Source of the DNA: UBA4655 sp044337015
GTDB lineage: Bacteria > Planctomycetota > Planctomycetia > Pirellulales > UBA1268
DNA: 34,682 nt
Direction of reading: 5' to 3'
NCBI GenBank assembly: GCA_044337015.1
Contig: JBIIOJ010000008.1
Location: 1-34,682 of the forward strand
The position numbers were made by a program, and so were the translations under genes. Below the pieces are notes generated by a model, which was given only the letters and a program-made list of their open reading frames with translations, ran no database searches and was not told where the DNA came from. Each line of letters begins with the position of its first letter. Positions within the stretch are counted from its first letter, which is position 1. Below are positions 9,381 to 17,243 of this stretch, piece by piece.

Positions 9381-9485
9381 CGTCGACCCGCCGATCGACC
9401 CATCGGGTCCGCATCCGCACCGTGCCTCGAGGGCCGACAGGATGGCGAAGCGGGTGTTTCGAGCAGCCTCGAGAGAGGATGAATC

Positions 9486-12400
9486 GTGAAACACTCGATC
9501 GCCCCTCCCGGACGTCTCCGGCGGTCGCTGCCGTGCGCCGTCGTCTGGCTTTCCGCAACGGCGACGGCCCTCGCCGACGGCCGAATCGATTTCAACCGCG
9601 ACATCCGGCCGATCCTCTCGGACCGCTGTTTCGCCTGCCACGGCCCGGACAAAGAGGACCGGCAGGCCGGCCTGCGACTCGATCTCCGCGACGCGGCGAT
9701 CGCGGCGCTGGAGAGCGGGGCGGTCGCGATCGTGCCGGGGGTGGCCGAGAAGAGCGAGGCGATCGCGCGGGTTACGAGCACCGACCCTGACGTCGTCATG
9801 CCGCCGCCGCGGCTCGGCAAGCCGATCACACCCGCGGAGGCCGATCTCCTGAAGCGGTGGATCGCGGAGGGGGCGGAGTACCGAGGCCACTTCGCATTCG
9901 AGCGGGTGGAGAGGCCGAAAACGCCGGACGTGAAGGACTCGGCATGGCCGAGGACGCTGATCGACCGCTTCATCCTCGCGCGGCTCGAAGAGGCGGGCCT
10001 GCGGCCGAATCCGGAGGCCGACAAGGTGACGCTCGCCCGCCGGCTCGCACTCGACATCACCGGCCTGCCGCCGGTGCCGGCCGACGTGGACGCCTTCCTC
10101 GCCGATGTCTCGCCCGAAGCCTACGAGCGGCACGTGGACAGGCTGCTCGCGAGCCCGCACTTCGGGGAGCGGATGGCGATCGAATGGCTGGACGCGGCGA
10201 GGTATGCCGACTCCAGTGGCTACCAGACCGACTCGAGCCGGCAGAACTGGCCGTGGCGCGACTGGGTCATCGAGGCCTACAACGGCAACATGCCGTTCGA
10301 CCGGTTCACGATTCACCAGCTCGCCGGCGACATGCTCGAGAAGCCGACCCGCGACCAGATCGTGGCCACCGGCTTCAACCGCAACCACCGGCTCAACGGT
10401 GAGGGGGGCATCATCGCCGAGGAGTGGCGGGTGGAGACGGTGATCGACCGCGTGGAAACCACCGGGCAGACGTGGCTCGGGCTGTCGGTCGGCTGCGCCC
10501 GCTGTCACGACCACAAGTACGACCCGATCACGCAGAAGGAGTTCTATTCGCTCTTCGCCGTCTTCAACAACGTTCCGGAGACCGGCACGAACCAGGGGGA
10601 TGCACATCGCGGCGGCGGCAACGTCGATCCGGTGCACCTGCTCCCGTCGCGAGAGCAGGTGCAGGAGCTTGCCCGACTGGAGAGGGTCGCGGAAGACGCG
10701 GAGGCCGCCGTGAAGGAAGAGGTGGCCGCCATCGACACGCTCGTGGCGACCTGGGAGGAGTCGATCCGACCGGCGCTCGCGGCGCCGCAGAAGGCCTGGG
10801 AGCCGTTCGAACCGCTCGAACTGCGGAGCGCCGGCGGCGCGGGTTTTCGCCGGAGCGAAGACGGCTCCTGGTTCGTCGAGGGGAAGCTGCCGCCGAAGGA
10901 CACCTACGAGTTCGAGACGCTCGTGCCGGCCGACGCGCTGGGCGGCATCCGGCTGGAGGTGCTCCCCGATCCGAGCCTTGCCGGCGCCGGCGGCTTCAGC
11001 CGCGGGGGCAACGGCAACATCGTCGTCACGAAGATCGAGGCCGAGATCGAGCCGCCGGGCGACGCGAAGGTCATTCCGCTGGAGCTCCTCCGGGCAGAGG
11101 CGAGCTACGAGCAGGACGGCTGGCCCGCCTCGAGCGTGCTGCAGCTCGCGGGGGAGAAGGGAAAAGGCTGGGCGATCGACGGCAACGACAACGCGAAGCG
11201 AGAGCCGCGGCGGATCGCGGTGTTTCCGCGGAAGGCCGTGACGCTGCCGGAGAACTCTCGGCTCGTCATCCGCATCCGACAGGAAGCCTTCGACGGCCAC
11301 ACGATCGGCCGGTTTCGCCTCGCGTTTTCGGGCGACGATCCGGGCCTGCTCGGCGTCGAGGGTTCGAAGCTGCCACCGGCCGTCAAGGATGCGATCGCCG
11401 TCGAGGCCGCCGGTCGTTCGCCCGCGCAGAAGGCCGCGATCGCGAAGTTCTACCGGGAGAACGTCGACGGGCCGATCCGTCGGGCCGAGGCGGCGAGAGA
11501 TGCGGCGGTGAAGAGTGTGGCGTCGTTCAAGGCCTCCCTGCCGAGCGTGATGGTCATGCAGGAGGGCTCTCCGCGGGAGTCCTTCGTGCTCATCCGGGGC
11601 GAGTACGACAAGCGGGGGGAGAAGGTCGAGCCGGGATTGCCGGCGTTCCTGCCGAAGCTGCCCGACGGGACGAAGGCCGACCGCCTCGCGCTCGCGAAGT
11701 GGCTCGTGTCGAGGGACCACCCGCTCACGTCGCGGGTCTGGGTGAACCGGATGTGGGAGCGGTTCTTCGGCACCGGGCTCTCGAAGACGACCGAGAACCT
11801 CGGTAGCCAGGCGGAGTACCCGAGCCATCCCGAGTTGCTCGACTGGCTCGCGTCGGAGTTCATGGAGACCGGCTGGGACATGAAGCGGTTCGTGAAGCTC
11901 GTCGTGACGAGCGCCGTCTACCGGCAAACTGCGACGGTGACGCCGGAGAAGCTCGCCAGAGACCCGGCGAATCGGCTGCTCGCCCGCGCCCCCAGGATCA
12001 GGCTGCCGGGCGAGATCGTCCGCGACGCGGCGCTCGCCGCCTCCGGGCTCTTGGTACCGACGGTCGGAGGTCCGAGCGTGCGGCCGTGGATGCCCGACGG
12101 GGTCTGGGACGAGACGAGCAAGTACGGCGACCTCCGCGGCTACAAGCCCGATGTCGGAGCGGGCCGGTATCGCCGGACGATGTACACGATCTGGAAGCGG
12201 ACCGCCGCGCCGCCGACGATGCTGCTCTTCGACGCTCCCAACCGGGAGACCTGCACGGTGAAGCGGTCGCGGACGAACACGCCGCTGCAGTCGCTCGCGC
12301 TCCTGAACGAACCGACGTTCGTGGAGGCGTCGCACGGCCTCGCGAAGCGGATGATCGCCGAGGGCGGGGCGACGCCGGCAGACCGCATCGCCCACGGGTT

Positions 12401-12626
12401 CCGGCTGGCGATCGGCCGGAAGCCGACAGCCGACGAACTCGGACCACTCGTCGCCGGCTTCGAGACCGACCTGCAGACGTTCACGGCCGAGCCGGAACGC
12501 GCGGAAAAGTATGCGAGGGTGGGCCTCGTCGGGAAGCCCGACGAGCTGTCGTCGGCGGAATTCGCCGCCTACTCGCTCGCCGCCAACGTGATCATCAACC
12601 TCGACGAATTCGTGATGCGCGAGTGA
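9486..12626 (+). CDS. Planctomycete cytochrome-c-domain protein PSCyt1-DUF1549-DUF1553 (PSD1)
   Basis: 1,046-aa exported protein started at GTG 9486, with GAGAGG 8 nt upstream; an ATG at 9479 is out of frame. A signal peptide covers about 1-30. PSCyt1 (about 33-130) binds heme c through C48-F-A-C51-H52 with candidate axial M105 (VVMPPP). DUF1549 (about 155-365) contains the usual internal second CxxCH, C337-A-R-C340-H341 (VGCARCHDHKYDP). A less conserved middle part (about 390-680) includes a helical stretch and a beta-rich part. DUF1553 (about 729-1000) starts RLALAKWLVSRDHPLTSRV and includes VNRMWERFFG. This architecture is characteristic of Planctomycetes and Verrucomicrobia and is nearly always followed by DUF1501, as here. 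Biochemical role is unproven; electron transfer coupled to carbohydrate or sulfated-glycan breakdown has been proposed. Confidence 0.95.
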   Translation: MKHSIAPPGRLRRSLPCAVVWLSATATALADGRIDFNRDIRPILSDRCFACHGPDKEDRQAGLRLDLRDAAIAALESGAVAIVPGVAEKSEAIARVTSTDPDVVMPPPRLGKPITPAEADLLKRWIAEGAEYRGHFAFERVERPKTPDVKDSAWPRTLIDRFILARLEEAGLRPNPEADKVTLARRLALDITGLPPVPADVDAFLADVSPEAYERHVDRLLASPHFGERMAIEWLDAARYADSSGYQTDSSRQNWPWRDWVIEAYNGNMPFDRFTIHQLAGDMLEKPTRDQIVATGFNRNHRLNGEGGIIAEEWRVETVIDRVETTGQTWLGLSVGCARCHDHKYDPITQKEFYSLFAVFNNVPETGTNQGDAHRGGGNVDPVHLLPSREQVQELARLERVAEDAEAAVKEEVAAIDTLVATWEESIRPALAAPQKAWEPFEPLELRSAGGAGFRRSEDGSWFVEGKLPPKDTYEFETLVPADALGGIRLEVLPDPSLAGAGGFSRGGNGNIVVTKIEAEIEPPGDAKVIPLELLRAEASYEQDGWPASSVLQLAGEKGKGWAIDGNDNAKREPRRIAVFPRKAVTLPENSRLVIRIRQEAFDGHTIGRFRLAFSGDDPGLLGVEGSKLPPAVKDAIAVEAAGRSPAQKAAIAKFYRENVDGPIRRAEAARDAAVKSVASFKASLPSVMVMQEGSPRESFVLIRGEYDKRGEKVEPGLPAFLPKLPDGTKADRLALAKWLVSRDHPLTSRVWVNRMWERFFGTGLSKTTENLGSQAEYPSHPELLDWLASEFMETGWDMKRFVKLVVTSAVYRQTATVTPEKLARDPANRLLARAPRIRLPGEIVRDAALAASGLLVPTVGGPSVRPWMPDGVWDETSKYGDLRGYKPDVGAGRYRRTMYTIWKRTAAPPTMLLFDAPNRETCTVKRSRTNTPLQSLALLNEPTFVEASHGLAKRMIAEGGATPADRIAHGFRLAIGRKPTADELGPLVAGFETDLQTFTAEPERAEKYARVGLVGKPDELSSAEFAAYSLAANVIINLDEFVMRE

Positions 12627-12628
12627 AC

Positions 12629-14101
12629 ATGAGTGAAAAAGAGCGGCGTCCCCTTGTTGCCTTCCAAGACGTATTGAACCGGCGAGTGTTCCTCGGCGGT
12701 GCGGCCGGCGGTCTCGGCTGTGCCGCGCTCGCGGGCCTCCTGAATCAGGGGGCGGCGCGGGGGGCGACCGCGACGGGGGCCAGGCCCGCGTTCCCCAACT
12801 TCCCGCCGAAGGCGAAGCGGGTGATCTACCTGTTTCAGTCGGGCGCTCCCTCGCAGATGGACCTCTTCGACCCGAAACCGGAGATGGAGAAACGGCGGGG
12901 GGAGGACTTGCCGGAGTCGATCCGGCAGGGGCAGCGACTGACGACGATGACGAGCCAGCAGAAGAGTTTTCCCGTGGCGCCGTCGCTGTTCAAGTTCTCG
13001 CAGCACGGCGAGAGCGGCATGTGGTTCAGCGAACTCGTGCCGAACATCGCCCGGCACGCCGACCGCTGGTGCATGGTCCGCTCGATGTACACCGAGCAGA
13101 TCAACCACGATCCGGCGATCACGTTCTTCCAGACAGGCCATCAGCTTGCCGGCCGGCCGAGCATCGGGTCGTGGGTGAGCTACGGGCTGGGCAGCGAGAA
13201 CGCAGACCTGCCCGCCTACATCGTGCTCACGAGCTTCGGCTCGGGCCGCAAGGACGACCAGCCGCTCTACGATCGGCTCTGGGGGGCGGGGTTCCTGCCC
13301 ACGGAGCACCAGGGCGTGCGGTTTCGAAACACGGGAGATCCGGTGCTCTACCTTGCCGATCCGGCGGGGGTCGATCGACACTTGCGGCGGTCCACCCTCG
13401 ACCGGATCGCGAAGCTCAACGCCGCGAGGTCGGCGGTCGTGGGCGATCCCGACATCGCGGCTCGAACGGCCCAGTACGAGATGGCCTTCCGCATGCAGGC
13501 GAGCGTGCCCGAGATCATCGACTTCAGCGACGAGCCGAAGCACGTGCTCGAGTCGTACGGTCCCGACGTGCACCGCGCCGGCAGCTACGCCTTCAACTGC
13601 CTGCTCGCGCGTCGGCTCTCCGAGAAGGGGGTTCGGTTCGTGCAGTGCTTCCACATGGGATGGGACCACCACGGCGGCCTTCCCTCCGCGATCAAGGGAC
13701 AGGTGAAGGACACCGACCAGGCCACGGCCGCACTCCTCGACGATCTCGCGCAGCGCGGGCTCCTCGACGAGACGCTCGTCATCTGGGGAGGGGAGTTCGG
13801 CCGCACGATCTATTCCCAGGGGGCGCTCACGACGACGAACTACGGCCGCGACCACCACCCGCGGTGTTTCACGATGATTCTGGCCGGCGCCGGCATCAGG
13901 GGCGGCCTCACGTACGGGGCGACCGACGACTACTCCTACAACATCGTCACGCCCGATCAGAAGGTCCACGTGCACGATCTCAACGCCACGATCCTGCACC
14001 TCATGGGAGTCGACCACCTGCGGCTCACCTTCCCCTACCAGGGCCGAGACTTCCGGCTCACCGACGTGCATGGCAACGTGGTCAAAGGTATCCTTGCTTA
14101 G
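12629..14101 (+). CDS. DUF1501 family protein (Tat-exported, sulfatase/phosphatase-like fold)
   Basis: 490 aa; the ATG at 12629 lies 2 nt after the stop of the cytochrome-domain gene, implying translational coupling. The N-terminus has a twin-arginine signal, RRVFLGGAAGG (18-28), followed by a hydrophobic alanine/leucine stretch. The DUF1501 body resembles the alkaline-phosphatase/sulfatase superfamily: YLFQSGAPSQMDLFDPKP near the N-terminus, MGWDHHGG, then WGGEFGRT, GRDHHP and VHDLNATILHLMG near the C-terminus. These His/Asp clusters are plausible metal ligands. Such proteins are almost always encoded beside DUF1549/DUF1553 partners. The enzyme activity has not been established for the family as far as I know. 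Confidence 0.93.
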   Translation: MSEKERRPLVAFQDVLNRRVFLGGAAGGLGCAALAGLLNQGAARGATATGARPAFPNFPPKAKRVIYLFQSGAPSQMDLFDPKPEMEKRRGEDLPESIRQGQRLTTMTSQQKSFPVAPSLFKFSQHGESGMWFSELVPNIARHADRWCMVRSMYTEQINHDPAITFFQTGHQLAGRPSIGSWVSYGLGSENADLPAYIVLTSFGSGRKDDQPLYDRLWGAGFLPTEHQGVRFRNTGDPVLYLADPAGVDRHLRRSTLDRIAKLNAARSAVVGDPDIAARTAQYEMAFRMQASVPEIIDFSDEPKHVLESYGPDVHRAGSYAFNCLLARRLSEKGVRFVQCFHMGWDHHGGLPSAIKGQVKDTDQATAALLDDLAQRGLLDETLVIWGGEFGRTIYSQGALTTTNYGRDHHPRCFTMILAGAGIRGGLTYGATDDYSYNIVTPDQKVHVHDLNATILHLMGVDHLRLTFPYQGRDFRLTDVHGNVVKGILA

Positions 14102-14171
14102 CCGGTCCGCCGGCGTCTGCCACCCATGCAGGGCAGGGGTTTCGAGAGGAATTCATCCGGAGCGCGCGTTC

Positions 14172-15191
14172 ATGAAAAGGTGTCTCGTCGTCATCGCCTG
14201 CTGGTTCCACATGTTCGCGACATCGGCGACGCGGGCCGACGACCGCTGGCTCGCCGTGGAGGGGGGCGAGGGGCCTGGCAAGGGAAAGCACGTCGTGCTC
14301 GTCAGCGGTGACGAGGAGTATCGCAGCGAGGAGGCCCTGTCGCAGCTGGCGAAGATCCTCGCGAAGCACCACGGGTTTCGCTGCACGGTGCTCTACGCGA
14401 TCGATCCGGCCACGGGCGAGATCAGCCCTAACAAGGTCGACAACATTCCTGGGCTCGAGGCCCTGCGAGCCGCCGAGCTGATGGTGATCGCGACGAGGTT
14501 CCGGAACCTGCCTGACGAGCAGATGAAGGAGATCGACGACTATCTCCGCAAGGGAAAGCCCGTGGTCGGCATGCGGACGGCGACGCACGCGTTCAACATT
14601 CCCCAGGGTCGCACCTACGCGCACTACGGCAACGGCTATGCCGGGGAGAAGAAGGCATGGATCGACGGCTTCGGCCGGGCCGTCCTCGGCGAGAAGTGGA
14701 TCAGCCACCATGGGAACCACGGCAAGGAGAGCACCCGCGGGATCATCGCGCCGGCCGCGAAGGACCACCCGATCCTGAAGGGCATCCGCGACGGAGACAT
14801 CTGGGGGCCCACGGACGTCTACGGCGTCCGGATGCCGCTGCCTGGCGATTCGAAGCCGCTCGTGCTCGGGCAGGTGCTTTCCGCCATGACGCCCGACTCC
14901 GCTCCGGTCTCCGGGGGGAAGAACGACCCGATGATGCCCGTCGCCTGGGTGAAGAGCTATTCGGTCGAGGGAGGCCCGTCTGGCCGCGTCTTCACGACGA
15001 CGATGGGAGCGGCGACCGACCTGGCCAATGAAGGCATGCGGCGCGTACTCGTGAACGCCTGCTACTGGGCGGTCGGCCTTGAGAACGCGATCCCGGAGCG
15101 GTCGGCCGTCGATCTGGTCGGCAGCTATGCGCCCACGCCGTTCGGATTCAACGGCGCGAAAAAGGGCCTCAAGCCGGTGAACTACAAGTAG
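14172..15191 (+). CDS. ThuA-like domain protein, exported
   Basis: 339 aa from ATG 14172, with GGAG 9 nt upstream; the frame extends upstream to 14070 but overlaps the previous gene. Residues 1-22 form a signal peptide (ACWFHMFATSATRA, cut before DDRW). The rest is a ThuA-like, class-I-amidotransferase-like fold: KHVVLVSGDEEYRSEEALSQL, ELMVIATRFRNLPDEQM, KPVVGMRTATHAF, and late HPILKGI with VGLENAIP. ThuA homologues act in disaccharide use, with later work on relatives suggesting keto-sugar chemistry; which reaction occurs here cannot be told. Third gene of the operon (70-bp gap). Its stop (15189-15191) directly abuts the stop of the convergent gene at 15192. Confidence 0.88.
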   Translation: MKRCLVVIACWFHMFATSATRADDRWLAVEGGEGPGKGKHVVLVSGDEEYRSEEALSQLAKILAKHHGFRCTVLYAIDPATGEISPNKVDNIPGLEALRAAELMVIATRFRNLPDEQMKEIDDYLRKGKPVVGMRTATHAFNIPQGRTYAHYGNGYAGEKKAWIDGFGRAVLGEKWISHHGNHGKESTRGIIAPAAKDHPILKGIRDGDIWGPTDVYGVRMPLPGDSKPLVLGQVLSAMTPDSAPVSGGKNDPMMPVAWVKSYSVEGGPSGRVFTTTMGAATDLANEGMRRVLVNACYWAVGLENAIPERSAVDLVGSYAPTPFGFNGAKKGLKPVNYK

Positions 15192-16145
15192 TCACCGGTT
15201 CGCCACCGGCACGGGGCTCACGAATGCCGCCGCCGCCGGAAAGCGGAAGCGGCCGGGATGGAGGATTTCCGCGAGGGCCTCGAGCGAGTCGACGAGCCGC
15301 GGCCCGGGCCGGTTGAAGAGGTGATGGCCGTCGACCGCGACGACCCGCCCCACGCTGGCGGCGCGGAGCGTCGCGAGCCGTTCGCGGACCGCCGGTGAAG
15401 ACGCCTCGGCGATCACGCGGTCGAGCGTGAACCCGCACGGCACGAGCACGACGACGTCGGGATCGGCGGCGGCGACGTCCTCCCAGGAAATCCAGTGCGA
15501 GTGCTCGCCCGCCCGACCGAGCACGTCGATGCCCCCGGCGAGCTTCACCATCTCCGGAACCCAGTTGCCGGCGGCCATCGGCGGATCGAGCCACTCGATC
15601 ACGGCCACGCGGGGCCGCTCCGGGAACGTGCGGATGCGGCAGGCGATCGAGGCCACGCGGGCCCGCAATCGCGCGACGACCTCCCGGGCCTTCGCGAGCG
15701 TGCCGGTCTCGCGGCCGACCAGGATCAGGTCGTCGATGACGCCCTCGAGCGTCGAGGGATTGACCGCGATGACGCGGGGCGGCCTGGTCAGCCTCGCCGC
15801 GGCCATGCGGACCTCGTCGGCGGACACCGCGCAGACGTCGCAGGCCGCCTGCGTGAGGATGAGTTCGGGGGCGAGCGCTTCGAGCCGAGCGGCGTCGAGG
15901 GAGAAGAGCGGCTGCGGGCCGCCGTCGGCTTGCCGGTTCCTGCCGACCGACTCGTGGATCGCCCGGCTCGAGCCCGAGGCGTCGATACGGGGGGCGGTGA
16001 GCGGCGGCAGCGAGAGCACCTCCGGCGGGAAATCGCACTCGTGCGAGCGGCCGACGAGTTGTCCACCGAGGCCGAGGGCGCAGGCGATCTCCGTCGTGGC
16101 CGGCAGGAGCGAGACGATGCGGGGTTGTGACGAGGTCGGGGCCAT
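15192..16145 (-). CDS. BtuF-like metallocofactor-binding protein without a signal peptide
   Basis: 317 aa from ATG 16145 (MAPTSSQPRIVSLLPATTEI). It has the two-lobe fold of class III periplasmic binding proteins for cobalamin or iron complexes: lobe one opens PRIVSLLPATTEIACALG and GRSHECDFPP; the hinge helix follows at about 160-200 (ETGTLAKAREVVARLRARV); lobe two contains WLDPPMAAGNWVPEMV, HSHWISWEDVAAADPDVVVL and GHHLFNRPGPRLVDSLEAL. No hydrophobic leader precedes the first strand in either start choice, so it appears cytoplasmic, which is odd for a transporter subunit. No permease or ATPase gene is nearby. The ribosome site is weak. It is 58 bp from the divergent cupin gene. Confidence 0.8.
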   Translation of the reverse strand: MAPTSSQPRIVSLLPATTEIACALGLGGQLVGRSHECDFPPEVLSLPPLTAPRIDASGSSRAIHESVGRNRQADGGPQPLFSLDAARLEALAPELILTQAACDVCAVSADEVRMAAARLTRPPRVIAVNPSTLEGVIDDLILVGRETGTLAKAREVVARLRARVASIACRIRTFPERPRVAVIEWLDPPMAAGNWVPEMVKLAGGIDVLGRAGEHSHWISWEDVAAADPDVVVLVPCGFTLDRVIAEASSPAVRERLATLRAASVGRVVAVDGHHLFNRPGPRLVDSLEALAEILHPGRFRFPAAAAFVSPVPVANR

Positions 16146-16162
16146 GGCGCTTGCTGAAAGGA

Positions 16163-16168
16163 TACAAT
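16163..16168 (+). promoter_or_regulatory. TACAAT -10-like hexamer upstream of the cupin gene
   Basis: TACAAT lies 35 nt before the cupin start in the 58-bp gap between divergent genes. The -35 position would fall at the start of the opposite gene and does not match well. Confidence 0.25.
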
Positions 16169-16203
16169 TCACCCGTCCCGTCCAGCCACCGAGGTGCCCT
16201 GCC

Positions 16204-17208
16204 ATGCTCATGCCCGCCCACTCCCATTCGCCGGCCGAGAAACTCGCCGAGGCCGCCCGCTACCACGACTACCGCTACGCATCGAATCCGGTCGGCGACG
16301 GCACGATCGGCCCGATTCCCGCGATTCAGTGGGGGGCGGAATTTCACGAGCAGGGGGGCACGCGGATCGTGCCGCTCGACAACTCTCAGGCGATCGCCAC
16401 GACCTGTCCGGCCACGACGCCGGGGCTGCTTGCCAGCTTCATGCACGTGCGGCCCGGGGATGCGATCGTCACCGAGGCCGACGCGACGAGCCAGCTCTTC
16501 TTCGTCATGCGGGGTGCCGGCACGTCGCAGCTCGTCGACACGATCGGCTCCGGCGGGTATCCGTCCGACGAGTTGCCCTGGCAGGCCGGCGACCTCTTCA
16601 CCCTGCCGGCCGGCTGCCGGGCGACCCACGTCGCCGGCGAGGATGCCGCGATCTACTGGGTGCACGACGGCCCGCTGATCCACTATCTCGGCGCGACGGC
16701 GTCGCGGCCGAGGTTTTCGCCGACGCTTTATCCGCGGGAGCAGATCCGGCGGGCCCTCGACGCCGTGGCCCACGACCCGTCGAGCGCGACGGCCAACCGG
16801 ATCAGCGTGCTGCTCGGCAACCGCGTCTTCCCGCAGACGCTCACGATCACCCACGTCGTCTGGGCGATGTTCGGCCTCCTGCCGGTGAACGCCCTGCAGT
16901 CGCCGCACCGGCACCAGTCGGTCGCGGTCGACCTCGTCGTGGACGCGAAGCCGGGCTGCTACACGCTCGTCGGGGAGAAGCTCGACGCCTCGGGCGCGAT
17001 CGACAAGCCGAAGCGGTTCGACTGGAAGCCCCACTCGGCGTTCGTCACGCCACCGGGCCTCTGGCACAGCCACCACAACGAGTCGGGCCACCCGGCCCAC
17101 ATCCTTCCGATCCAGGACGCCGGCCTCCACACGTTCCTGCGGACCCTCGATATCCGCTTCTCGCGGAAGACGGCCGCAGGCTGCGAGGTCGTCGGGTCGG
17201 CTGGCTGA
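16204..17208 (+). CDS. Two-cupin protein, gentisate 1,2-dioxygenase-like
   Basis: 334 aa from ATG 16204, with GAGG about 10 nt upstream. Two cupin halves are visible. The N-terminal half (about 75-155) has MHVRPGDAI, LFFVMRGAGTSQL and WQAGDLFTLPAGCRATHVA. The C-terminal half (about 215-310) has SPHRHQSVAVDLVV (H235, H237) and PPGLWHSHHNESG (H288, H290, H291), a good set for a non-heme Fe(II) site. Domain order and length fit ring-cleaving gentisate/hydroxynaphthoate dioxygenase relatives; this is a family resemblance only, and no aromatic-degradation genes are adjacent. No signal peptide, so cytoplasmic. Confidence 0.78.
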   Translation: MLMPAHSHSPAEKLAEAARYHDYRYASNPVGDGTIGPIPAIQWGAEFHEQGGTRIVPLDNSQAIATTCPATTPGLLASFMHVRPGDAIVTEADATSQLFFVMRGAGTSQLVDTIGSGGYPSDELPWQAGDLFTLPAGCRATHVAGEDAAIYWVHDGPLIHYLGATASRPRFSPTLYPREQIRRALDAVAHDPSSATANRISVLLGNRVFPQTLTITHVVWAMFGLLPVNALQSPHRHQSVAVDLVVDAKPGCYTLVGEKLDASGAIDKPKRFDWKPHSAFVTPPGLWHSHHNESGHPAHILPIQDAGLHTFLRTLDIRFSRKTAAGCEVVGSAG

Positions 17209-17209
17209 G

Positions 17210-17227
17210 CGGGCCGCGAGCGGCCCG
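17210..17227. terminator. Perfect hairpin between convergent genes
   Basis: CGGGCCG-CGAG-CGGCCCG is a 7-bp GC stem with a tetraloop, placed 1 nt after the cupin stop and 16 nt beyond the BBP7 stop. It can fold in both transcripts and suits a bidirectional terminator, although neither side has a T-run. Confidence 0.5.
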
Positions 17228-17243
17228 GGCGGACACTACCACT

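Noticed and set aside
8199..12395. 1,398-codon open frame on the minus strand across hflK, the hydrolase and the cytochrome-domain gene
   Set aside because: It overlaps three well-supported genes and has Arg/Pro-rich shadow composition. The same applies to the plus-strand frame at 4507-6324 and the minus-strand frame at 15169-17130.
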